This document shows, in pieces, positions 42,625 to 50,152 of a stretch of DNA of 64,000 nt; within the stretch, counting starts at the first letter, position 1, and each line of letters opens with the position of its first letter. Under the pieces are notes generated by a model. That model saw only the letters and a list, made by a program, of their open reading frames with translations. It made no database searches and was not told the origin of the DNA. The DNA comes from Poriferisodalis sp965221945 (GTDB lineage: Bacteria; Actinomycetota; Acidimicrobiia; Acidimicrobiales; Poriferisodalaceae), in NCBI RefSeq assembly GCF_965221945.1, contig NZ_OZ244925.1, positions 186,001 through 250,000 of the forward strand, in the 5' to 3' direction. The translations under genes were made by a program, and so were the position numbers.

Positions 42625-44268
42625 GTGACACGCGAGCGCTGGCAAACGGAGTTCGAGGCCACGCAGGTGCGCGACGCCGACTTCGAGACGATGAGCGGTA
42701 TCGAACTCGAGCCGCTCTACGGGCCTGCGAACGACGAACCCGATTCAGACGTCGGCTGGCCTGGCCAGTTCCCCTACACGCGCGGCGTGCATGCCAGCGG
42801 CTACCGCGGCCGGCTCTGGACGATGCGCATGTTCGCAGGCTTCGGCACTCCGGAGGACACGAACAAGCGATTCCACGAAATCCTGGCCGCAGGCGGAGGA
42901 GGACTGTCCACGGCATTCGACATGCCCACCCTCATGGGCCTCGACTCCGACGACGTGATGTCGCTGGGCGAGGTGGGTCGCTGCGGCGTCGCCGTCGACA
43001 CCATCGAAGACATGGCGACCCTCTACGACGGCATCGATCTCGAGGCGACCACCACGTCGATGACCATCAACGCACCGGCCGCCACCATCTGGGCGATGTT
43101 CGTGGCCAACGCCGAAGAACACGGCGCGCACCGCCGCAATCTCGGCGGGACGCTGCAGAACGACATTCTCAAGGAGTATCAAGCCCAGAAGGAATGGGTG
43201 TATCCGCCACGCCCGTCCATGCGACTCGTTGCCGACACCATCGAATTCGCCACCCAAGAGATGCCTCGATGGAACTCTGTGTCGATCAGCGGCTATCACA
43301 TTCGCGAAGCAGGCTCGACAGCCGCACAAGAGCTGGCGTTCACGCTGGCCAATGGGTTTGCGTACGTGGAAGCGGCCGCCCAGCGGGGCCTGACCACCGA
43401 CGAGTTCGCCCCGCGCCTCAGCTTCTTCTTCAACGCTCACATCGACTTCTTCGAGGAGATCGCCAAGTACCGGGCGGCCCGACGCATTTGGGCACGGTGG
43501 ATGCGCGACCGCTACGGCGCCCAGCACGAGCGGTCGATAATGCTGCGCTTTCACACTCAGACCGCTGGGGTGTCGCTCACGGCTCAGCAGCCGGAGATCA
43601 ACATTGCCCGCACTGCCATCGAGGCGCTTGCAGGGGTTCTGGGCGGCACACAGAGCCTGCACACCAACTCGATGGATGAAGCGATGGCGCTGCCGACCGA
43701 CAAGGCGGCCCGCATCGCCTTGCGGACCCAGCAGATCATTGCCCATGAGACCGGGGCCGCCAGCGTCATCGACCCTCTCGGCGGGAGCTGGTTCATCGAG
43801 GAGCTCACCGACCAGCTCGAAGCCGAGGCAGAGGAGATGTTTGCTCACATCTTCTCTGCTGGCGACGGCTCGATGCTCGAGGGAGCATTCCGCCTGATCG
43901 ACGAGGGCTGGTATCAGTCCGGGATTGCGGACGCCGCCTATGAGTTCGAGAAGAAGGTGAATGCGGGTCGCCGAATTGTCGTTGGAGCGAGTGCCTTCAC
44001 TGAGGGCAGCGAAGACGACGACATCGACCTGCTAAAGATCACCAACGATGACGAGCAGCGACAGATCAAAGGGCTGCAGCAAGTTCGGGCTGATCGCAAC
44101 CAAGCAGCCGTCGACGAGGCCCTGCTGGCGCTGCGCCGGGCCGCTGAGACTGACGCAAACCTCATGCCGCACCTCATCGACACGGTGCGGACGCGGGCCA
44201 CGGTGGGCGAAGTGACCAATGCCCTTGCCGATGTCTTCGGTCGCTATCAAGAGCGGCCGTTCATCTGA
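42625..44268 (+). CDS. icmA: B12-dependent acyl-CoA mutase large subunit, predicted isobutyryl-CoA mutase
   Basis: A 547-residue TIM-barrel catalytic subunit without a B12-binding domain, so it needs a separate small subunit not in this window. In methylmalonyl-CoA mutase the carboxylate is held by Tyr89 and Arg207; the equivalent residues here are Phe70 (TMRMFAGFGT) and Gln188 (KEYQAQKEWVYPP), the pair and 118-residue spacing known for isobutyryl-CoA mutase. It would interconvert isobutyryl- and n-butyryl-CoA. GTG start with AGGAGG upstream. B12 supply could come from the operon at 33.9-37.6 kb. Confidence 0.85.
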   Translation: MTRERWQTEFEATQVRDADFETMSGIELEPLYGPANDEPDSDVGWPGQFPYTRGVHASGYRGRLWTMRMFAGFGTPEDTNKRFHEILAAGGGGLSTAFDMPTLMGLDSDDVMSLGEVGRCGVAVDTIEDMATLYDGIDLEATTTSMTINAPAATIWAMFVANAEEHGAHRRNLGGTLQNDILKEYQAQKEWVYPPRPSMRLVADTIEFATQEMPRWNSVSISGYHIREAGSTAAQELAFTLANGFAYVEAAAQRGLTTDEFAPRLSFFFNAHIDFFEEIAKYRAARRIWARWMRDRYGAQHERSIMLRFHTQTAGVSLTAQQPEINIARTAIEALAGVLGGTQSLHTNSMDEAMALPTDKAARIALRTQQIIAHETGAASVIDPLGGSWFIEELTDQLEAEAEEMFAHIFSAGDGSMLEGAFRLIDEGWYQSGIADAAYEFEKKVNAGRRIVVGASAFTEGSEDDDIDLLKITNDDEQRQIKGLQQVRADRNQAAVDEALLALRRAAETDANLMPHLIDTVRTRATVGEVTNALADVFGRYQERPFI

Positions 44269-44405
44269 TCGGCACTCTGGCTGGGGTGCGGGGAGAGGCA
44301 TCGCAGATGTTGGGGGTGACCTGCGGTTTCGCCGCTTGTGCGAAGTGCAAGCCGTTCGGCAGCGGTGGGCTAGTGTCCCGTCAGTCCTACCCGGAGGCCG
44401 GCACA

Positions 44406-44975
44406 TTGACCAGACCGTCCGCGCTGGAGACTGCCTGCGTGCGCGCGCGGACGGCAAGGATGCATCGTACCGGTCGGTTTGCGTGGAGCGCCGTCACGGC
44501 GCTGCTGATGGCAGAGGTTCTCGGGGCTTGTGGCGGCGGGCCCGAGCAGACGCAAGTTGAACGCGAGGTTCAGGCCTACCTGCAGAGCGTGGTGGCACCG
44601 GCGGCGATTGCCGACATCTCCTGTCCCCCGGACGCCCCCATCAGGCCTGGTTCGACGTTCTTGTGCGACGGCAAGGTTGAGGGAGCGTTCTACGAGGCGC
44701 AAGTGACCATCATCGACGAGCAGGGCCGCCATGAAGTCCGACCCAGACAGGCGGTGATGCAGGTGAACGCCACCGAAACCGCTCTTGGTGCCGAAGCGGC
44801 GACTGCGCTGGGATTCAGTGTTCAAGCGGACTGCGGCGATGATCAGTACCTCGTGGTCTCGGTCGGCCATACCTTCTTGTGCACGCTCGAGCGGACCGAT
44901 ACGGGAGCCACGCACGACATCGAGGTCGAGGTCCAGAATGAGATCGGCGCCATCGAGTGGAGACTGAAGGGCTAG
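44406..44975 (+). CDS. Lipoprotein with duplicated DUF4333-like domain
   Basis: A 189-residue protein from the TTG at 44406, which has GGAGG 9 nt upstream; the alternative ATG at 44460 has no good site. A hydrophobic run ends at lipobox VLGAC. The mature part holds two similar segments, each with a paired cysteine: SCPPDAPIRPGSTFLC and DCGDDQYLVVSVGHTFLC, as in DUF4333 proteins of actinobacterial envelopes. Function unknown. It follows icmA by 138 bp but an operon link is unsure. Confidence 0.7.
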   Translation: MTRPSALETACVRARTARMHRTGRFAWSAVTALLMAEVLGACGGGPEQTQVEREVQAYLQSVVAPAAIADISCPPDAPIRPGSTFLCDGKVEGAFYEAQVTIIDEQGRHEVRPRQAVMQVNATETALGAEAATALGFSVQADCGDDQYLVVSVGHTFLCTLERTDTGATHDIEVEVQNEIGAIEWRLKG

Positions 44976-44985
44976 TCACTGCGGT

Positions 44986-45123
44986 ATGCCACGAAATCGC
45001 TACGACGCCGCAGGCAACTTGCGTCCTCTGCGCCAGCGCAGCCCTGGCGTGTGGTGGACAGCGGTCCTCGTCGTCGCGGCGATGCTGCTGACCGGGTTCG
45101 CAGCAATCGCCTCGGTGCTCTAG
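44986..45123 (+). CDS. 45-residue single-pass membrane protein
   Basis: A short ORF, MPRNRYDAAGNLRPLRQRSP followed by one transmembrane helix (WWTAVLVVAAMLLTGFAAIA). Basic-inside, hydrophobic-out topology and position 10 nt after the lipoprotein stop favour a real coupled gene. No family recognised. It overlaps no intact gene; the acuI remnant on the other strand ends near it. Confidence 0.5.
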   Translation: MPRNRYDAAGNLRPLRQRSPGVWWTAVLVVAAMLLTGFAAIASVL

Positions 45124-45133
45124 TCAGCCGCGC

Positions 45134-45649
45134 ACATCCACAGACGCGGCGCCCGTAGGACATCTGTGTCAGCGCGTTCGCCAGCGTCGTCCCGCCGTCG
45201 GCGTCCACGCAGCCGCCGAACCGCTCGCCGCCGAGCGGCCGCTGGGGCGGCTCCGACAGCTCCGCCCGGTCGATGATCTCGGTGGCACCAAGGCTTCGCA
45301 GGTAGTCGGCGGTCTGCGGCCGGCCGGTCGAGGCGGCGACTTGGTGGCCGGCGGCCGACAACAGGTGCACCGCAACGCTGCCGACCCCGTCGGCAGCGAA
45401 ACGGGTATCGTCGGACGACTCCACGACGCCGGCGAAGTCGATACCGGGCACATGGGGGAAGTTGCGAACCAGCCGGCCGATCCCTCCCAGGATCATCCCG
45501 TCCTTGTAGTTGAGGGTGCTGTATTCCACTGCGACCGTGACGTTGCCGTCCGGCAGCTGGCCGTCGTCGATCTCGGTCAGCTCGACCGTAACTGCCTTCG
45601 ATCCATTTGGGCGGTCCTGCTCTTTCAGCATCAATGCGCGGAATGCCAT
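45134..45649 (-). pseudogene. Decayed acrylyl-CoA reductase (AcuI/YhdH) gene
   Basis: N-terminal part is clean: MAFRALMLKE, YSTLNYKDGMILGG, HVPGIDFAGVVESSDDTRFA. Then about 75 residues normally following are missing in frame, jumping to GVGSVAVHLLSAAGHQVAAS, so part of the active site and the nucleotide-binding start are lost. After TQMSYGRRVCGC the family sequence stops and Arg-rich nonsense follows to 44972; about 75 C-terminal residues are gone. Two separate deletions make function unlikely. Confidence 0.8.
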
Positions 45650-45772
45650 GGAGGTCCCCTCGTCAACGTGGAGTCCTCGGAGTGAGAAGCCCAGCGAGCC
45701 TGCGGGACATTACCGCCCAGGGGTTCGGCACCACCGTTCGAAGCCGCCCTCGGACTCGAGGGGTGCCGTCAG

Positions 45773-45778
45773 TAGGCT
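45773..45778 (+). promoter_or_regulatory. Candidate -10 box (TAGGCT)
   Basis: TANNNT hexamer 6 nt before the ATG at 45785; leaderless geometry. Confidence 0.5.
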
Positions 45779-45784
45779 GACCGC

Positions 45785-46432
45785 ATGGCCCTGAGCGACA
45801 CCGTGCGCGAATCGATGATGGAAACGCGACGCGAGACCTTCGATGTCGCGCCGGCTGCGCTCTCCAAGGTGATCGAACTGCGCAACAGCGAGGTCGACGG
45901 CGAACAGCTGGCGCTTCGCATCGAGGTGACGGGCGCTCAAGGCGTCGACTACACCTACGACCTCGCCTTCGAGCTGCTGGCCGAGGCCGACGCTGCCGAC
46001 GTGCCATTCGCGGTTGGGAACGGTCTGACGGTGCTGATTCCAGATCGCGACGTTGCCAAGCTCGACGGCGCCTCGCTGGACCTGCCGTCCAACTCCAACC
46101 AGCCGGGCCTGGTGCTGCGCAACCCGAACCGTCCGGATCTCGGACCCAACGCTGCGCTCGACCTCGACGGCACCGTCGAAGACAATGTCCGCGAGGTGTT
46201 GACGAAGCGCATCAACCCCTCCATTGCGGCCCACGGCGGCTTCGCCGAACTGGTGTCTGTCGAGGGGGACACGGTGGTTGTGAAGCTGGGAGGCGGCTGC
46301 CAGGGATGCGGCATGGCCAACGCCACCGTCACCGCCGGCATCGAGAAGACGCTGCGTGAGCTGATCCCCGACATCGAGCGGGTGGTCGACCTCACCGACC
46401 ACGCTTCGGGCGAGAACCCCTACTTCACTTAG
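45785..46432 (+). CDS. nfuA: NfuA-like iron-sulfur carrier
   Basis: A 215-residue protein. The N-terminal half is an A-type-like (HesB/IscA) domain (AALSKVIELRNSE...YTYDLAFELL) that lacks the three cluster cysteines, as in NfuA. The C-terminal NifU domain has VKLGGGCQGCGMANATV with its CxxC. Such proteins carry 4Fe-4S clusters to apo-enzymes. Client candidates in the window include MoaA and the RecB-like nuclease. No suf/isc genes adjoin. Confidence 0.9.
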   Translation: MALSDTVRESMMETRRETFDVAPAALSKVIELRNSEVDGEQLALRIEVTGAQGVDYTYDLAFELLAEADAADVPFAVGNGLTVLIPDRDVAKLDGASLDLPSNSNQPGLVLRNPNRPDLGPNAALDLDGTVEDNVREVLTKRINPSIAAHGGFAELVSVEGDTVVVKLGGGCQGCGMANATVTAGIEKTLRELIPDIERVVDLTDHASGENPYFT

Positions 46433-46472
46433 GCCTCCAAGAGCGGCCCTTCGAGCGCTGGAGGCAGTTGCT

Positions 46473-47207
46473 GTGGGCGTGATTCTCACCGATCAGGGCG
46501 AGATCGCGGCACCGGCGCGCGCGATGGTCATCGTGGCGCATCCCGACGACATCGACTTCGGGATGGCAGGAACCGTGGCGGCGCTTACGGCCGCCGGATG
46601 TCACGTGGCCTACTGCCTGGCGACCAGCGGCGAGGCCGGCGACGACGATCTCTCCCATACGCCCGAGGAGTTGGCGGAAATGCGGCAGGCCGAACAGACG
46701 GCGGCCGCGGGAAAAGTGGGTGTCAGCGAGTTGCACTGGCTCGGCCACCCTGACGGGATGGTGGTGGCCGACCTGGGCCTGCGCCGCGACATTGCCCGGG
46801 TCATCCGCATGTCCCGACCCGACGTGGTGCTCTGCCAGACGACGATCCCCAACTGGGACCACATCTACATCTCCCATCCCGACCACATGGCCACGGCCAC
46901 GGCTGCGTTGGCAGCCGTCTACCCAGATGCTCGTAATCCCCGTGCCTTCCCTGAACTTCTCGACGAGGGCCACAAGCCCCACAGCGTCAGCGAGGTATGG
47001 CTGACCGGCACCGAGCCGAACCGCTACATCGACATCACCGACACGTTCGACTGCAAGATTGCAGCGCTGCGCGAACACCACAGCCAGCTGGCCCCGTTCG
47101 ATGGGCTCGCCGACCGAGTTCGGGAATGGTGCACCAGGACTGCGCAAGCCGCCGGATTGCCGGAAGGCCGCGTCGCCGAGGCCTACCGTGTCGTCCCTGT
47201 CGGCTAG
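46473..47207 (+). CDS. PIG-L family zinc deacetylase
   Basis: A 244-residue N-deacetylase of the LmbE/PIG-L family. The zinc site reads VIVAHPDDIDFGMAGT (His-Pro-Asp-Asp) with the later ligand in SHPDHM. Members include MshB and Mca of mycothiol metabolism; mshC elsewhere in the window makes that attractive, but the HPDD-IDF and length differ from typical MshB, so substrate is open. GTG start at 46473; 40 bp after nfuA. Confidence 0.82.
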   Translation: MGVILTDQGEIAAPARAMVIVAHPDDIDFGMAGTVAALTAAGCHVAYCLATSGEAGDDDLSHTPEELAEMRQAEQTAAAGKVGVSELHWLGHPDGMVVADLGLRRDIARVIRMSRPDVVLCQTTIPNWDHIYISHPDHMATATAALAAVYPDARNPRAFPELLDEGHKPHSVSEVWLTGTEPNRYIDITDTFDCKIAALREHHSQLAPFDGLADRVREWCTRTAQAAGLPEGRVAEAYRVVPVG

Positions 47208-47317
47208 GCGACAAGGGCACCCAACGCCGTAGGCTCCTGCGCTGGCCGGTGTGCGCCGGACCGGGGCCGTGGGGGCCGCTCGAGGGCCCAAGACGATGGT
47301 CGATGGGAGACGGAATT

Positions 47318-48718
47318 ATGGGACGAGGGATCATTGCGTACGGGGCGTACGTGCCGTACTGGCGGCTGGACCGCTCCAAGATCACTGCCACGATGGGCTC
47401 GGGCGGCGGCAGGGGGCACCGTGCGGCGGCCAGCTACGACGAAGACACCACGACGATGGGTGTCGAAGCGGCGCGCAATGCACTGCGGGGCAGCGAGCTT
47501 GTGCCCGACTCGGTGCTGTTCTCGACGGCGAATCCTGCATACATGGACAAGACGAACGCTGCGGCGATTCACGCGGCGCTCGATCTGCCCCAGTCATCGT
47601 GGGCGGTGGACGTCGGCGGAGCGCCGCGGTCATCGGAGGCCGCCTGGGCGCTCGCCGCAGCGAATCGGGGCACCAACCTGGCCGTCGCCTCTGACCTGCG
47701 CACCGGTCGTCCCACCAGCGGTGACGAGGCCACCGGAGGCGACGGCGCGGCTGCGTTCGTCTTCGGCGATGACTCGGTTTCACCGGTGCTGTGCGAATGG
47801 CTCGGCGGAGCGGTCGCCACTGCGGAGTTCACCGACCGCTACCGGCAGCCTGGCGATGCGTTCTCGCGCATCTGGGAGGAACGATTCGGCGAGCAGGTGT
47901 ATCTGCCGCTCGCAAACGACGCCATCGAGCGTGCGCTGGGCGACGCGAGCGTCAGTCTCGATGACATCGACAAGATCGCGATCGTCGGCCTGCACGCGCG
48001 GGCGGTGCGCAGCCTGTCACGGATCGCGGGCGACAAGCTGGTCACCGACTTGACAGGCGAGATCGGCAACACCGGAACCGCCCACCCGGCGATCGTGCTG
48101 GCATCGATTCTGGACGAGGCCGACCCCAACGAGACGATCCTGCTGGTCCATCTGGCCGACGGCGCCACGGTCGATGTGCTGCGCACGACCGACGCCATCG
48201 CCGGTCACATGCCGTTCGCCTCGGTGCGTTCTCAGATCGATCGCGGCAACGACGCGCTCGATTACAACAAGTACCTCACGTGGCGCGGCTTCCTCGACCG
48301 GGAGCCTCCCCGCCGTCCAGACCCTCAACGCCCAGGCGCGCCGCCTGCGTTCCGTTCCGAGGACTGGAAGTACGCCTTCGTCGGCTCCCGTGACCGAAGC
48401 TCGGGTGCGATCCACATGCCGCCGATGCGCGTGTCGATGGAAGGTGGAGCCGTGGACGACATGGAGCGCATCCGCATGGCGGATATTCCCGCCACGATCG
48501 CCACGTTCACCGTCGATCGGCTGGCCTTCTCGCTTTCGCCGCCGGTCGTGGCGGTCGTCATCGACTACGACGGCGGCGGTCGTTTCCAGGCCGAGATGAC
48601 CGACGTCAATCCCGATGAAGTGAGGATTGGCGACCGCGTCGAGATGACGTTCCGGCGCCTCTACAGCGCCGAAGGCGTTCACAACTACTTCTGGAAGGCT
48701 CGCCCAGCCGCTGCGTGA
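47318..48718 (+). CDS. HMG-CoA-synthase-like protein fused to an OB-fold (DUF35-type) domain
   Basis: A 466-residue protein. The N-terminal 320 residues follow the HMG-CoA synthase/KAS III fold: GIIAYGAYVPYWRLDR, TTTMGVEAARNAL, VDVGGAPRSSEAAWAL. The usual catalytic Cys of this fold is not seen in that segment (GGAPRSSEA where GCAGG-like sequence is expected), so activity is uncertain. The C-terminal 140 residues form an OB-fold (IATFTVDRLAFSLSP, VRIGDRVEMTFRRLY). A thiolase follows. GGGAGA precedes the ATG. Confidence 0.8.
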   Translation: MGRGIIAYGAYVPYWRLDRSKITATMGSGGGRGHRAAASYDEDTTTMGVEAARNALRGSELVPDSVLFSTANPAYMDKTNAAAIHAALDLPQSSWAVDVGGAPRSSEAAWALAAANRGTNLAVASDLRTGRPTSGDEATGGDGAAAFVFGDDSVSPVLCEWLGGAVATAEFTDRYRQPGDAFSRIWEERFGEQVYLPLANDAIERALGDASVSLDDIDKIAIVGLHARAVRSLSRIAGDKLVTDLTGEIGNTGTAHPAIVLASILDEADPNETILLVHLADGATVDVLRTTDAIAGHMPFASVRSQIDRGNDALDYNKYLTWRGFLDREPPRRPDPQRPGAPPAFRSEDWKYAFVGSRDRSSGAIHMPPMRVSMEGGAVDDMERIRMADIPATIATFTVDRLAFSLSPPVVAVVIDYDGGGRFQAEMTDVNPDEVRIGDRVEMTFRRLYSAEGVHNYFWKARPAAA

Positions 48719-48879
48719 CGCAGCACGCACTTGCTGCGAGAGAGCAGCAGCAAGCAAGCACCGTGCCCCAGCGGCCATAATGTCGCAGGGAGATCTAGCG
48801 CCTGCGCACTCAGCGGCGCACCGACGGAGCACCCACTGGTCCACCACCCAACACCCAACCCACCACAAGGCAGGCACAC

Positions 48880-50082
48880 ATGAGTTCACATGGCATTCGC
48901 GACCAAGTCGCCATCGTCGGAATGGGATGCACTAAATTCGGCGAGCACTGGGACCGCAGCGTCGATGACATGCTCACCGACGCCGCACACGATGCGTACG
49001 CATCCGCGGGCGTCGAACAAGACGACATCGACGCCTTCTGGCTCGGCACGATGGGCTCGGGAGTCTCCGGCCTGACACTGTCCAAGCCGCTGCAGCTCGA
49101 CTACAAGCCGGTCACCCGGCTCGAGAACATGTGTGCCACCGGCTCGGAGGCATTCCGCAACGCTGCGTATGCAGTCGCATCGGGCGCCTACGACATGGTG
49201 ATGGCCATCGGTGTCGAGAAGCTGAAGGACTCCGGTTACTCCGGCCTGACCGGCGCTCGCCCGCCCAGCGACGGTACCGACTCATCGATCACCGCTCCGG
49301 CGACGTTCAGCCTGCTGGCACCGGCATACGCCCACAAGTACGGGCTCGACGAGGACACCATGAAGGAAGTCCTCACTCGCATCGCCTGGAAGAACCACCG
49401 CAACGGAGCGCTGAATCCCCGGGCTCAGTTCCGCAAGGAAGTCGCCAAGGAGACCATCGCCGGCTCGCCGCTGATCGCTGGTCCGCTGGGCATCTTCGAC
49501 TGCTCCGGCGTGAGCGACGGCTCGGCCGCCGCGATCCTGGTCCGGGCAGAGGACGCCCACCAGTACTGCGACAACCCGCTGTACATCAAGGCGCTCAGCT
49601 TCGCCTCAGGTCCTGCGACCGGGGCGCTCGACAGCACCTACGACTACACCACGTTCCGCGAGGTGGAGGTATCGGCAGCCGAGGCCTACAAGCAGGCCGG
49701 CATCACCGATCCTCGCTCGCAGATCGCGATGGCCGAGGTGCATGACTGCTTCACGCCAACCGAGCTCGTCCTGATGGAGGATCTCGGGTTCGCCGAGCGT
49801 GGCCTGGGCTGGAAGGAAGCCATGGCCGGCACGTTCGACCTCGACGGCGACCTCCCGGTCAACCCCGACGGCGGCCTGAAGAGCTTCGGCCACCCGATTG
49901 GCGCATCCGGCCTGCGGATGCTCTTCGAGTGCTGGCTGCAGTTGCGTGGTCAGGCACCGCCTGAGCGGCAGATTGCCTCGGTCACCGAGCAGGGCAAGAC
50001 GCTGGGCCTCACGCACAACCTCGGCGGCCAGCCGGGCGCATGCGTGAGCTTCGTCTCGGTCGTCGGTTCTGAACTGGGCTGA
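48880..50082 (+). CDS. Thiolase-family protein (acetyl-CoA acetyltransferase/SCP2-like)
   Basis: A 400-residue thiolase-fold enzyme. The acyl-binding Cys lies in LENMCATGSEAF; VHDCFTPTELVLMEDLG and SFGHPIGASGLRM give the His and second motif; LTHNLGGQPGACVSFV the C-terminal Cys. It is of the non-decarboxylating SCP-2/archaeal type, which often works with an HMG-CoA-synthase-like and a DUF35 protein, here fused in the gene upstream. Substrate could be acetoacetyl-CoA or a steroid-side-chain CoA ester. Confidence 0.9.
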   Translation: MSSHGIRDQVAIVGMGCTKFGEHWDRSVDDMLTDAAHDAYASAGVEQDDIDAFWLGTMGSGVSGLTLSKPLQLDYKPVTRLENMCATGSEAFRNAAYAVASGAYDMVMAIGVEKLKDSGYSGLTGARPPSDGTDSSITAPATFSLLAPAYAHKYGLDEDTMKEVLTRIAWKNHRNGALNPRAQFRKEVAKETIAGSPLIAGPLGIFDCSGVSDGSAAAILVRAEDAHQYCDNPLYIKALSFASGPATGALDSTYDYTTFREVEVSAAEAYKQAGITDPRSQIAMAEVHDCFTPTELVLMEDLGFAERGLGWKEAMAGTFDLDGDLPVNPDGGLKSFGHPIGASGLRMLFECWLQLRGQAPPERQIASVTEQGKTLGLTHNLGGQPGACVSFVSVVGSELG

Positions 50083-50152
50083 GCCGAGCACACAACCGAA
50101 TTCGCTGAACGGCTTGGGCTGCCTGTCCCGGGCCGTTTGGCGCTCGCGGTTC

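Noticed and set aside
44972..45649. Intact quinone oxidoreductase
   Set aside because: Two deletions relative to the AcuI family; annotated as a pseudogene.
48719..48879. Promoter with CATAAT at about 48775 before the thiolase gene
   Set aside because: No acceptable -35 element and far from the start; too weak to list.
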